Notes under the pieces: model-generated
What the model was told of the DNA's origin: nothing
Database searches by the model: none
What the model saw: the letters and a program-made list of their open reading frames with translations, nothing else
Program-made: the position numbers and the translations under genes
Shown: positions 11,475 through 22,869 of the stretch, piece after piece
Position numbering within the stretch: the first letter of the stretch is position 1
Layout: each line of letters begins with the position of its first letter
Assembly (NCBI GenBank): GCA_003254885.1
Contig: QANT01002150.1
Location: forward strand, 1-40,782
DNA from: Purshia tridentata
Lineage: Eukaryota > Streptophyta > Magnoliopsida > Rosales > Rosaceae
DNA: 40,782 bases
Reading direction: 5' to 3'

Positions 11475-12445
11475 CTCCCCCTTAAGTTGGTATATCGATA
11501 TCACGATCAACCAACTTGCAAATGCAAGTAGTAGTCCTTTACCAGAGACATCAATGGTAAGTAAATCAGCCAATTCATCTTCATTATTCACAAAAAAATA
11601 ATCTTTTATCACAGTTTTCAATTCTTCAATAATAAAATATTCACCTCTTTGGCACCAATCTTCAACTTGTTGAAAAAAAACAATCAAGTTCTTGGAAACT
11701 TGGAAATTAAAGGATTCAACACCAATAAAATCCACATAATAACCAGTATCAACCACATAATGACCAAGAAAAAGCATAAATTCCAAGTCATTGCAAATAA
11801 AATAGGAAATTCCTCTTGAGGCCATTGACAACAAGCCAAATTTTCCATTTTTCCAAGGAAGTAAAGGAAGGATATATGCATATCTTCCATCATCAGCATC
11901 ATTCAAACATTTTTCCATATTTTTCTCCATGAATATCCTCATAAACCTTAATCTTGATGCAACACTTTCAGCAAATAGGAAACAATCCACACCAATAAAA
12001 TCAATATTCTCATAATCAAAATTTTCGAAATAAATTTGTTTACCTTGAAAATCTGGAACCATAGGGTATTCTTCGGCAACCTTGAGCATAGTTCATTATC
12101 TTCAACTCCAAGTTCACTAATATAGTCATTAAACATTCTTCCAATTCCCACAAAATCAGGAATAGCCTCAACAACTTCTATTCGACCATCAAAATTAGGA
12201 TTACAAAATAAATCCAAGGAATGAGAATCATCTGAACAATCAAGGGGAATTGTACTATCAGGCAACAAAAGAACATCAACATCATCAGCCGACTGGTCGA
12301 TGGACTTTTCTGACTGATCGTTCAGCTCCAGAGCTAAAGACGGTGCACTACTGCCTTCGTTTGACCAGTAGTTCAGCTTGTCGAACCAGTCGTTTGACTC
12401 TAGAAACTCCTGTAATCCAAATCCCATAAAAAAATTCCATGTCAA
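11469..12445 (-). pseudogene. unrecognised ORF inside the LTR element
   Basis: Two overlapping minus-strand frames, 12445-11948 and 12089-11469 (206 codons), join across one frameshift near 12085. The second stops inside the LTR start. The joint product is acidic and rich in Phe, Asp and Val, with no Gag, protease or polymerase motif I recognise. The short phrase [aromatic/acidic]-F-[I/V]-G-[V/I] recurs: PDFVGIGRMF, IDFIGVDCFLF, VDFIGVESFNF. Upstream in the same general frame, from about 12990 down to 12464, more coding-like sequence with the same phrase (VGFVGES, GYGFIGVV) is broken by a few stops. The original reading frame may therefore have filled most of the element. It could be a captured host fragment or an element-specific protein. 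I do not assign a function. Confidence 0.45.
11475..11484 (-). other. polypurine tract
   Basis: Plus strand CTCCCCCTTA, that is TAAGGGGGAG on the minus strand, directly abuts the TGTTAG start of the 3' LTR. This is the plus-strand priming site expected for an LTR retroelement. Confidence 0.8.
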
Positions 12446-13513
12446 ATGTCAATGTCCTTTTCTTCACCAACCTCTTCCCATGAAGGGAAGAATCTGAACT
12501 GATGTAAAACATCTAGTCCTTATAGAGAAAATAAGCAGCAAGGCCAAACAGGTTTTGTAGTCCAAAATTATCAAAATCACAAAAAACATCAAAACAAAAA
12601 ATTTCCTCCTTAAATAATTTCCTAAGTTCGAAATTTTTAAACCAATAGGGAAAGCACAAGTCTGACAAGAAAAAACACAAGTCTTATATGAACTTGTAAA
12701 CTCTCCCTGAATAGAAGATTTAGAAAAAATCATAAGAACTTCCCAATTACCAAATTCAACATACCTTTCACAAGTTGCATAATTAACAACACCAATGAAT
12801 CCATAACCACCAACGAATCTAGACTCACCAACAAATCCAACTGAATTACCAACTTGACATTTTCAATAATCACAATCAAATGAATCACAAGTGACACCAA
12901 CATTGGTGTTAGATATAGATGCAAGCCAACAACTATTATCATTAGAGTTCCAATTCCAATTCCAGTTGACCAATCCATGATCTTCTTGATATTCTCCTTC
13001 CCAATAACAGAGGTCTTATCTTCCAAACAATACTTTTCCCCTCAAGAGAAGAACTGAAGTCTGTCTGATCCGGTGAAAAACCAACTCATTATATTTAAAC
13101 GCACCAAGTATTGTAGGTAGAATCTCGAACGAGGTATAAATAGTAGCAATAACATAACAACAAATCGCAGCGGAAGAAAATCCCCTAAATAATTAGGGTT
13201 CTTGAATTTTTTAGGGAAAATTCCAAAAAACAAGAAGAGCAGCGAAACCCCGGAATTTTTAGGAAAAATTCCAAAAAAAAACAAAGGTTAATAGGATTTA
13301 ACCCTAAAATATTATTAAGATTCAAAAACAACGTAATGTTTGAATTTTTTTTGGAAAAATTTCAAAACAAAGATCAATTATCACAATAAGAAATTTTTAG
13401 GCAAAATTCCGAAAACCAAGTAATAGGATTAAATTTAAGTGTAAGGGTAGGGGTAAGTGTTTAAGGGTAAAACCTAAAACCTAGACTAAGGTCTCCAAGA
13501 TTAGAGAACCATA

Positions 13514-13525
13514 GCTCTGATACCA
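13514..13525 (-). other. primer binding site, initiator tRNA-Met type
   Basis: On the minus strand this reads TGGTATCAGAGC, directly after the ...CTTGACA end of the 5' LTR. It is the same primer type as in the copia fragment at 3425, but the two elements have different LTRs. Confidence 0.85.
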
Positions 13526-13761
13526 TGTCAAGATCTAGAATTTTAGGGTAGAAAATAATGCTGCAATACTTTATTCTTCTTCATAAGGAGGTATTTATAA
13601 AAGTCACACTAAGACAATTATCTAATTAAGACTATTAGGAAACAAAATCTATGCTAATTAGGCTAGGACAAGTAGACATAAAAATAAAGTAAATGCAATA
13701 TTAGAAAATTAAACTAGAACTAGAAATCCTAATTAATAAAAAGATACAATATATTCTAACA
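13526..13761 (-). repeat. 5' LTR of the non-autonomous LTR element
   Basis: A 236-bp partner of the LTR at 11231-11474. On the minus strand it starts TGTTAGAATA and ends CTTGACA just before the primer site, so it is the upstream LTR. Substitutions and indels relative to its partner indicate an old insertion. Confidence 0.9.
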
Positions 13762-15949
13762 CTTTTAAATGCCATGTACATAATTCTAACCATCTAGAAT
13801 GCATGCACATCTCTAAGTCATCTTACCTCAATCTTAAGAGAAATTGAACAATGAGACTTACCTTAAAGAACTGCTTTGGATATTTGACTTGAGAACTAAC
13901 CTTCGCTTTAACCGAACGAACATAATCAAACTTACTCACTTAACCATACCTAAGCTAGAGCTTACAATTTGATGATTTTTGTCTTTAGAAATTGCCGGCT
14001 ATTACAAAGTTTACACCTAATGAGCCAATTATAAAGTTCACACTTACATAAACGAGCAAGGCGAAGTAGAGTTCTGAATTCTATACCAAAGCCTCCTTTT
14101 CTCTTATTAGTGATATTGACACGTAGCCACTCCAAAAAAAAAAACCAAACTTCTTAAAGTTCAGTAGTAGGCATGTGTAAACTAAGCCAAATTAATCCTT
14201 TAAGCATTATATATAGTACAATCTCAAAAAAGAAAAAAAATGTCCAATAGCCTCACAAGAATAGCCACAAAAAGAAATGAGGCCATTACTAGTGACTCTA
14301 TACTAATTAGTATGAAACTTATTTTTCAGAACGAATAACTAGAAATGCTACGACTTGGGAGATAAACTACCCTTAAAAAATGACACTGCACTCCTAGTCA
14401 GCAAGATCTTCAAAATTCGCAACTATTAAATAAGCTGATCTAACAAATAATTATAATGATAATCAAATTATTAAATAAATAACTTAATTAATTTTTTTTT
14501 TATAAAGAATATTTTTAATAACAACTTACTTAAAAAATGAACCATCACGAAGAAAGCTATTTGGTAAGTCTCGGGAAGATCGAAGTCGATAAAAATGTCA
14601 CATTGTGTAGACTGATTGTAGTCTAGTCTAGCTTACATATAATATTTAATTTTGACTTCTGTATGCAAACCCAAAAAGCTAGAGACGTAACATGCTTGAT
14701 AAACCATTTGACAGGAAAGTCCACTGTGGTTTGTGTGGTGAGTGAAACAGCCACCCAACACTGGCATTCGATCATTAACTTCTGTTACCCACCAGTTCAG
14801 AGCTTGACAAGACATGCACTGGGATAGTGGCTTCTATGCATGCGCTAACCCCCATGCATCAACTTATCAACCACCATACAATAATACCTAATTTTTTTTC
14901 TTTTTCGGTTAAGATACAATACAATACAATACTTAATTCTCATTCCAAAATAACATAAACACAACATTCTCTTTTTTCTACTCAATATATATATATACCT
15001 CTTTCACTGAAGTATATGAGTATATCTCATTTTAAACGATGATGTATAGTTTTTCATACTCTTTGCATTATAATTTGATAATTAAAACTGTTTATTTTCT
15101 AAATCTTTATATAATAATTATCTTTGTAAAAAATCTTGCCAAGGTGTAGTTTTAAGCAACATTTGGATTCTTGTTTCTGAGCAATATGACGAAGACATGC
15201 TTCTTTTTGGGTGAGAACCATTACGCTGATTATGCAAATCACTATGGAGACTCTAAAATCCTGGCCTGAAATATTTCTCCTAAAAAATGTAGGGAAAAAG
15301 AAAATTTTTCTTGCCTTAACCTAGAGGAAGACCTAGATTTCTAGCCAACCAAACATAAAAATTATGGAGTAGGCAATGAAAGATGAGATTATGATTGAAA
15401 AGAATCAAACATGGTAAAATCACGTGGCGATGTAATCAATCTACTCATTTTATAATATATGTATAATTGTAATATTTTCAACAGATACCATACCCTAAAA
15501 GCAAAGTCCTCCAAACAATGGCATTGGGTCCAATTTCCGTCTTTTCCAAATTAAATAAAGAGGTTTCTAGATTTTAATCCTTTAATAAGATTAGATATTG
15601 AACAAAACCTGGTGTAAGATTAGAAACTAAATTTAATCCTTTGACTATTGTCCACATCAACAACCATATTAAATTTTTTATTTATCTATTCTCTAATATT
15701 ATTATTAATTTATTTGTTCTTAAAATACCTTGTGATTAAATATTTAATTGATTTTTTTTATATTCCATATTTATAAGAGCCAATTTAGAATTAATTGATT
15801 TATCCTGATTGGCTCCTCTAATGTTGCAAGATAATTATCCTCAAAAAGAAAAGTATACCATACAAAAAATTAATGATTAAGACTATAAATTATCATGCAG
15901 AAAATAAGAGAAATAAATAAATTAAAATTACAATATAAGGAAAGAAAGT

Positions 15950-16310
15950 ATATATAGAAAATACCTAAATGAAAATACCAAACTAAAGTACCGAAATAAT
16001 AAACCTAAATAAAGTACTTAAAGAAAACACCTAAATAAAATTCCACTAATAAACTACCTAATAAAATAAAAATAAAATGACCCAAACAAGTTAATATAGC
16101 CAAGAAAAATACCAAAACAAACTAATATACCCACAAAAATTACCTAAAGGAAATTAAGTACCTAAAATAAAGTACCTATAGAAAATACCTAAAAGGAAGA
16201 AATAGAAAATACCTACACAAAAGTTTCTAACTTAATGAAAATACCTAAACTAAAGAGAGTATCTAAATTAAAGAGAACATATAAAAAAAATGCCCAAATT
16301 AATAAAAATA
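15950..16310. repeat. degenerate short-period array with TACCTAAA motif
   Basis: Units of roughly 12-22 bp built on AAAATACCTAAA and AAAGTACCTAAA recur about 15 times with heavy decay. Strand asymmetry is strong, with very little G. On the minus strand this is TTTAGGTATTTT / TTTAGGTACTTT. No coding potential. Confidence 0.65.
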
Positions 16311-16319
16311 CAAAGATTG

Positions 16320-16339
16320 AGAGAGAGAGAGAGAGAGAT
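16320..16339. repeat. (GA)n microsatellite
   Basis: Uninterrupted GA dinucleotides immediately to the right of the TACCTAAA array. Confidence 0.85.
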
Positions 16340-17960
16340 TATAGAGATGGTAAAACAAATAAATAAATGCAAGTTTATTTCGAATTTTGAATGAGATTAA
16401 TTATCTTCATAAATGAATGCCTAAAAATAAGGATAATAAATTTGATCATAAAAAAGTTATATTAGGAAAAAAAAAATTATTGAATAAATTAAGGGATTTT
16501 TATTTCTTTAAGTTTTTGAACAATTAATAATAAAAATGATAATAATAAGAGAGGATAATTACTATGTAATTTATTAAATTATTGGATGCTGACATGGCTA
16601 CTAAAAGGACTAAAGTTAGATTTCAAAATATCCATCAGATTTATATTAGAAAACCATCTTTCTCAAGGATTACAATCTAATAAATCGTTAAATAAAATAA
16701 AAAAGGATGAAGACGTGCGCACACGTATATAATACATGCAACTAATTAACGTGAAACAAATCAGAAGGATCATAATTTTAAGTGTTAACAAAATCATTAT
16801 ATTCGTCAATTTCCTCTATCAAAATTATACATGATTTCTAATTTACTTAAACTTTTGTAAGAATAATTCTTGTATAGAGACTTAAAAATTAGACGGCTTC
16901 GATCATCAAATTATAATGTGGAGTAAATCTCACAAACTATATCTTATCACATTTAAGATGATTGTATACCTCAACGAAAAAGGTCTCTATATATATATAA
17001 CTAAACTTACCATTATGTTGCTAATCATGAATTAGACCATTACATAGCAAAAAGGGAAAGAGGAAAAAGGAAAAAGGAAAAATAAAATAAAAAAACAAAA
17101 GGGATGTACGTCACCTTTACCTTTCAATACTAAGGATCTATGAATAAAAAATAAAAAATAAATTATGTCGCATGAATATTGTATGACATATAAATACAAA
17201 ATTAACCATTAAATGCTCATTAGGTATGTTTTATATTTATGGATTCTTCACATTCTACATATTTATGGATAACAATAATACTATTCTTACTTAATAAGAT
17301 AGGACACATACCGGTTAGAAAGATTTTTCTTTACTTGGACTATTTAATACCGACTGATGTGTCTCATTATTGGCATATATAAAGAAAAATTGGATTAATT
17401 ATGTATTCATTATTTTTCTATAATTAAATTCTCACAATTTCTACCACTTTACTATGTCCACGTCTTCTTAACAAGAAAAGAAAGAACAAACTAAACTTCT
17501 CTCCATTTGTCCGTATCAAAAGCATATGGCCAAATCATGTCATGCCTAATATTTCCTTCCCAAGTTAACCTCGCATTGAAGGAATATACTCTTTTTAAAG
17601 TATATTTTCAATTTACTTTGTAATTCATTTCTAAATAGATATTACACTAGCAAGCCATTTAATTAAAAGAAAAAGAGTGGATAGTTAGTTTTATCAACCC
17701 TTACAAATACTAAAAAAACATAAGCAATAGTCACGCTTATTAGTTCATAAAAATGGATGACAATTGGGTACTTTAATCTCTATTGTCCGGCTAATAACTA
17801 CACTTATTTTGTTAAAATTAAAACATTTTAGTCTTTATTATTCAATTGTCATCATTTTTTGTATGACTAATAGAAATGGCTATTATTTATATTGTTTTAG
17901 TGAAATTGAGTTCATTAGATTTAATACGTGTAAAAAAAAGAAACTCTACAAGTTCATGTG

Positions 17961-18331
17961 TAGGCACGTGTTCAGGTGTTAGCCATTTAAATGAAGATGA
18001 AAGAAAGAAAACGTGGGAATGTGGCGCGTCTGAACTCAAGTGGCAGTTGGCAACCCCCGCGCTGTTGCGGAATGAGGAACGACCCATATGCATCCACTGA
18101 ATGCTACTCTTATTCTGTGTAGTTGCAGATCCATACACACATATATGTATATATATATATAAGAGATATGGAGCTCCAATGCTCACTTACTAATACTTCA
18201 AGACGACCAAGTAACAAAAGAGAGATATATATACACATATTCTTGTGGTATATATATATATATATATCGATCATTTATATACGTAGGTATTTGGGTGAGT
18301 GAGCTAGAGTCTGAAAAATCGAGTATCGAAG
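17961..18331 (+). promoter_or_regulatory. promoter region of the TT19-like GST
   Basis: Upstream of the GST start are a perfect CACGTG G-box at 17965-17970, an ACGTGG core at 18012-18017, and CAGTTG at 18045-18050, which fits the plant MYB consensus CNGTTR and the E-box form. Long TA runs at about 18146-18161 and 18251-18270 include likely TATA sequence, placing transcription start near 18280-18310. Anthocyanin-carrier GST genes are known to be driven by MYB-bHLH complexes and by HY5-like bZIPs at G-boxes, so these sites are plausible. Binding is inferred and not shown. Confidence 0.45.
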
Positions 18332-20035
18332 ATGGTTGTGAAAGTTTATGGTCCAGTAAGAGCAGCCTGCCCTCAGAGGGTGATGGTTTGTCTTTTGGAG
18401 AAAGGAGTCAACTTTGAGATTGTAAATGTTGATCTTGAGGCTGGAGAGCAAAAGCGACCTAACTTCCTCTCTCGTCAGGTATATATCATCTATCCAATAC
18501 GTACTACATACATACATATTGCATACCTAGTGTACATGTAGTTATGAAATAAGGTTCTAAAATCATATACGTACGTATACTACCACAAATTTTGTAATTA
18601 AATTTACGGATCAAACCAAAAGTCTTTTGGGTTAGAAATTAATGAACAAGTTTCGACTGTTAAATTAAAGCTTATTCATTGATTCAAAGGGTTTCAATTT
18701 GAGATCAATTTCTTAATCTCAAATTGAAACCCCAGCTCCAAAGAAATTCGGACTTGGGATTGGTTTTGAAAAATTCATGCATACATACAATTTTTGATCA
18801 ATATGACTCCTAAAAAATTATTGTATGCATATGATAATAACACATACCGTTTGCATAATTTTTTTTTTTTTTTAATGTTCAGCTAATATATATGTCTAAT
18901 TATTTTGCAGCCGTTTGGGCAAGTCCCGGTAGTAGAAGATGGCGATTTCAGGCTTTTTGGTAAGAACCATATGGTCATAACTGAAAAGATAACAACTAAT
19001 ACGTACTAACTAACTTTTAACCACTTGCTTAACCATTGACTAATCAAAACATGACACCTGGCAGGAGACTATAACTGAGACTAACCGACTCTTAGCTGAC
19101 AATTTACTCATCCCAACAAAAAGAATGCTGCATGATGAATTGAAAGTATTTTCTAAAATTTATTTTATTCCCATTTTCTAGTCCTATTTTAAAGTAATGA
19201 ACAAAATCTACTTATTACAAAACAATAAATTATTATGACTAATGAATGCTAACTGCTACGTCACTTATCATAAAATATGGTAGATTCATGTGGGCGCCTA
19301 TAAAATACGATTTTTAGATGATCTCTGTAATATTTATTCTTAAATAAATACAATCATCTAACGGTAAAAATGTAAAGTGTTGTCCCATATTATAAAAATT
19401 GTATGTTTTGTGTACGTGGGCTTAGACATCTCCACATATTGCCAAATTAATTTTAAATTGAATGCATCATTTCTTTTATTAGTCTATTAATATGGCCTCA
19501 CCTCAATTCCTTGTCAAAATCAGTCAATAAGAATCTAGGGCCTTAAAACCAACATGTTTATTCATAGCTTCTGCCTTTGTGTCCAGAATCTAGGGCCATC
19601 ATAAGATACTATGCAGCAAAGTATTCAGACCGTGGCCCCAATCTGCTGGGAACAACACTAGAGGAGAAGGCTTTGGTGGATCAATGGCTGGAAGTGGAGG
19701 CACACAATTTCAATGACTTGATCTACACTCTGGTGCTTCAGCTCCTGATCCTGCCACGTATGGGTGAGAACAGTGACATGGAGTTGGTCCATGCCTGTGA
19801 GCAAAAGTTGCACAAAGTGCTGGATGTGTACCAGGAGAGATTATCAAAGAGCAGCTACCTTGCTGGCAATGCTTTCACTCTAGCCGATCTCAGTCACCTT
19901 CCTGGTATTAGGTATCTCATTGATGAACTGAAAATGGGGCATTTGGTGACTGAGAGGAAGAATGTGAATGCCTGGTGGGAAGACATTTCAAGCCGCCCAG
20001 CTTGGAAGAAACTCATCAACCTTGCCAATGCATGA
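18332..20035 (+). CDS. GSTF12: phi-class glutathione S-transferase, TT19/AN9 anthocyanin-carrier type
   Basis: Three exons: 18332-18478, 18911-18959 and 19587-20035, all with GT-AG borders, give 214 residues, the usual phi length. The N-terminal thioredoxin-like domain begins MVVKVYGPVRAACPQRV and continues through PFGQVPVVEDGDFRLF to FESRAIIRYYAAKY, the glutathione-site segment. The C-terminal helical domain includes LAGNAFTLADLSHLPGIRYL and WWEDISSRPAWKKL. AACPQRV in place of the usual phi catalytic-Ser segment, together with overall wording, places it with Arabidopsis TT19/GSTF12, petunia AN9 and grape GST4. Those proteins are cytosolic and bind flavonoids, delivering anthocyanins and proanthocyanidin precursors to the vacuole. 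By alignment the catalytic Ser position is Ala11, which fits a carrier more than a conjugating enzyme. The two-intron layout is typical for phi GSTs. I see no disabling change. Confidence 0.9.
18689..18732. repeat. perfect 17-bp inverted repeat in GST intron 1
   Basis: Arms 18689-18705 (GGGTTTCAATTTGAGAT) and 18716-18732 are exact reverse complements around a 10-nt loop. In the transcript this intronic segment can form a stable hairpin. It could be the core of a small foldback element. There is no sign that it is a microRNA precursor. Confidence 0.85.
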
Positions 20036-20810
20036 CTACTAGATAGCTAGTTAGGCATTGATAAATTCAATTCTATATCGATAATATTGTAGGACTTTTA
20101 TGTACGAGACCCAGTTCCTTAATAATGAAGTACTCTACCTTCTATCTATATGTTATATGAAAAAGTGTGAAATTCTATGTCATACAATTATTGCATGTGT
20201 CTATATATGATTCTTATGTACGTGTTGTATCATGACAGAATATCACATAAGAACTTTTTATTTTTTTTTTCTAGAAAATGGATTTGAAGTCGAATAATAT
20301 TAATTTTGTGTTTAAGAGGGTCAAAATAAATAAAATGGATGAGAAGACCCAAACCTTGAGGCCCAAAGCCTTCCTCCCAATCGGCCCAACACCATAAGCA
20401 GCCTAGAGTCAAAGTAGTCTAGCGCCCTTCCTTCTGATGAAGATGAACCCATTTCTTCCTTCATAACTCAAAGCTTCCTTCTGAGGTTAAATTAAACAAA
20501 ACAAAAAAAACAAAAGAGGTGGTGTTCTTCAGCCTTCAGGGCTTGGGGGTCATTGTGTTGAGAAATGGGTTTCGTTGGGAAAGGATCACCGGCCTTGGGG
20601 GTCGCCTGACCACCTAACTCTGAACTTGAATTCGTCCCTGCTTATACTTGAAGCATATATTGCGAAAAGAAGTCCTATCAAGTCTTATATTATCATCCTT
20701 AATTACGAATTCATGTAACCATTATATATCCTATGTGTGTTGTATCATTTTTTAAGATAAACTTTAGACAAGCAGTCAAATACCATTTTCTTCCTACTTT
20801 TGCTAATGGG

Positions 20811-20960
20811 AGTGTTATAGTACCTAAAAAAAATTGTGCTTCAATTGTGTCTAATAACATGAAAATTTATATTAACTTAAATATTTAATTTTATTAAATA
20901 CATGTCATAATCCACTTGCTACATAAGCTTTATCAATGTAAATCAATACTAATCATTGTT
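20811..20960. repeat. dispersed AT-rich repeat, copy 1
   Basis: Starts GGGAGTGTTATAG and contains CAATTGTGTC, CATGAAAATTTATAT and later CCACTTGCTACATAAGCTTT. The same order of phrases recurs at 22140-22330. It is probably a small non-autonomous element; its termini are not resolved. Confidence 0.45.
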
Positions 20961-22139
20961 GTCATTCAGAACTAACTAATTCACTTAATCAATGTAATTC
21001 TTCTATTCCTACTCAAAAAAACATCAAAAAAACAAACAAACTCCATTGGAATTGGTTACTAAATCTCCTGACGCCATGATCAAAGCTTGTGTTTCTCTTT
21101 CATCCGGAGACTCAAACAAGAAAAATTCAGACCCTCCTTGCCTTTTTCTTAATTTCTTTAGATTTTATTTATTAATAGGAATGGTTTTTCAACCTTTCTA
21201 ATAAATTTTTTTAAAAAAAATATTTCAACCCCAAATTAGAAAACCTGTTTATAACAAAATTAAACAATTCAGCCCCAAATGTAGAACCCTAAAATTTAAT
21301 ATATATATATACTCTTCTTTACATATCCTTATTCATAACTAGTTTATTTCATAATTTGTATTTAATTAGAATTGATCATTATTATATGCTACAACTTCAA
21401 TGCTAGAGACTTGATCTGGAAAGGCAATATCAACGTATAGCTATTTGGTTTGTGTTTCGCTAAGTGGGTAGGCATCAAAAACAAGTTATAATTTCGTAAT
21501 ACTGTGTATGGCTTGATCTCATGAATCTAAGAGCGAGATCGACATATAGAAATTTCAACTAAAAAAAATTATGATGAGACCGTGAAAACAAATAAAGTAA
21601 AAAATGGTGGTACAGAGGCTTAAATCTAAAACTTACAATGATAACTTTAATCCAAAAAATGTGATAAGAATTTGATTTAAGAAATCGTAAACTTTGAACA
21701 TGATTGGAATGGTGAGAGAAGGTACAGGTGCCGTCGCAACCTGCAAAGAAGAAACATGGGATAATAAACTTATTGCCAAAAAAAAAAATTGGTTGGATTA
21801 GGAATTTGTAAAATGGTCTTAAAAAAAATGTTAATATAATGTGTCAAATATATAATGATGGGGATTTTTTCTAGAGAGGACATCCGTAAATTTCACCGAT
21901 TGCCTGCGCAACGTGTCGAGATGTATTGCAAACAGTTCAAGTGTGCTATAGCCGATTCATGTGCTTATGTCGACATTATGTTCATACTCTGTTGGGCATC
22001 CGCTCTCCAGAAAAGAACTGTATAATGATGTATAGAAATAGTTGAGCCACATATGATTAAGGTATATTTAATTTCAAATGAGGCTCAAATTTTGAGGCCC
22101 ATAATATTTTCCTTTTCTATAATTTAAAACCACAGATAG

Positions 22140-22330
22140 GGAGTGTTAGGATGCCTCAAACAATTGTCTCAATTGTGCCTCAATGGCATGAATGTTTTAT
22201 ATCAATTAAAGTAGATAAATTGTTAAAAAAATCTCATAATTATTTACCACATAAGTTTTTTTAAATAGTAAATTACATTTAAATTAATGAAATATTTAGA
22301 TATTATATAATGGTCAATGTAAATAATTTT
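22140..22330. repeat. dispersed AT-rich repeat, copy 2
   Basis: GGGAGTGTTAGGATGCCTCAAAC, then CAATTGTGCCTCAATGGCATGAATG and TTACCACATAAGTTTTT, parallel to the copy at 20811. The copies are diverged, so the family is old. Confidence 0.45.
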
Positions 22331-22869
22331 TTTCTACAAAGATTAATGAGTTTTAAAATTATATCCCATTTAATTTAGTCATTAAACTTAATCCACTTAG
22401 TGATATCATGTATATTTTTGCACTAGAAAATACAAATTTGCTCATCTTTTTGTGCATTACTTATGACGTAAAATTATAATATTGCCCTTTAGTTTATTAG
22501 TTTAGGATATAAATCGGAGTGCAGGGTATATAAATGAGATTAAGGGTTTAAAAATAGGGTTTAGAGTTTAAAACAATAATTATGGACCGCTTATGGCTTA
22601 AAGTTTAGATCTTGGGTTGAGAATAAAACACCCAATTCGATCATTAGTATGCAAAGGATTCCCCATTACTGCCTTGCCCCACAAATTCATTGTAACTAGT
22701 AACAGTATTTAACTGAGCTCCAAACAAATCCATCATCGGTCTTCACTAAATTGACTTGTACAAAATAATAATTTTTGAATATCATCAATATCAATCACTT
22801 GTTAGATTGCAGCGATCTTGCTGGATTCAATCTACTATTTCTTTCCAGGAATCTAACAAACACGATATA

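Larger units (their letters stand above)
11231..13761 (-). mobile_element. structurally complete non-autonomous LTR retroelement
   Basis: A 2.53-kb minus-strand element. The LTRs are 11231-11474 and 13526-13761. The primer site for tRNA-Met is 13514-13525, immediately inside the 5' LTR, and a G-rich polypurine tract (11475-11484, AAGGGGGAG on the minus strand) lies immediately inside the 3' LTR. These cis signals match Ty1/copia-type elements, yet no Gag zinc knuckle, protease, integrase, reverse transcriptase or RNase H motif is visible in any frame. It would have needed proteins from another element to move. The internal region is larger than in typical TRIM elements, and most of it is a decayed reading frame of unknown type. 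A 5-bp target duplication is not clean (TATTT versus CTTTT), and the LTRs have clearly diverged, so the insertion is old. Confidence 0.85.
13762..17960. other. AT-rich intergenic stretch
   Basis: About 4.2 kb without a supported gene. It includes an AATAC microsatellite near 14915-14932, the degenerate TACCTAAA-type array at 15950-16310, and a GA microsatellite at 16320-16339. Short frames (for example 14633-14815 minus) have no motif or coding character. Most of the sequence resembles old, unclassifiable plant intergenic DNA. Confidence 0.5.

Noticed and set aside
11231-13761. Endogenous pararetrovirus or other viral insertion
   Set aside because: LTRs, primer site and polypurine tract define an LTR retroelement, and no viral movement, coat or polymerase motif is present.
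15950-16310. CRISPR-like array
   Set aside because: The units are too short and degenerate and have no constant-length spacers; the organism is a plant.
18689-18732. microRNA precursor
   Set aside because: The stem is only 17 bp with a 10-nt loop, shorter than plant microRNA foldbacks, and no supporting star arrangement can be seen.
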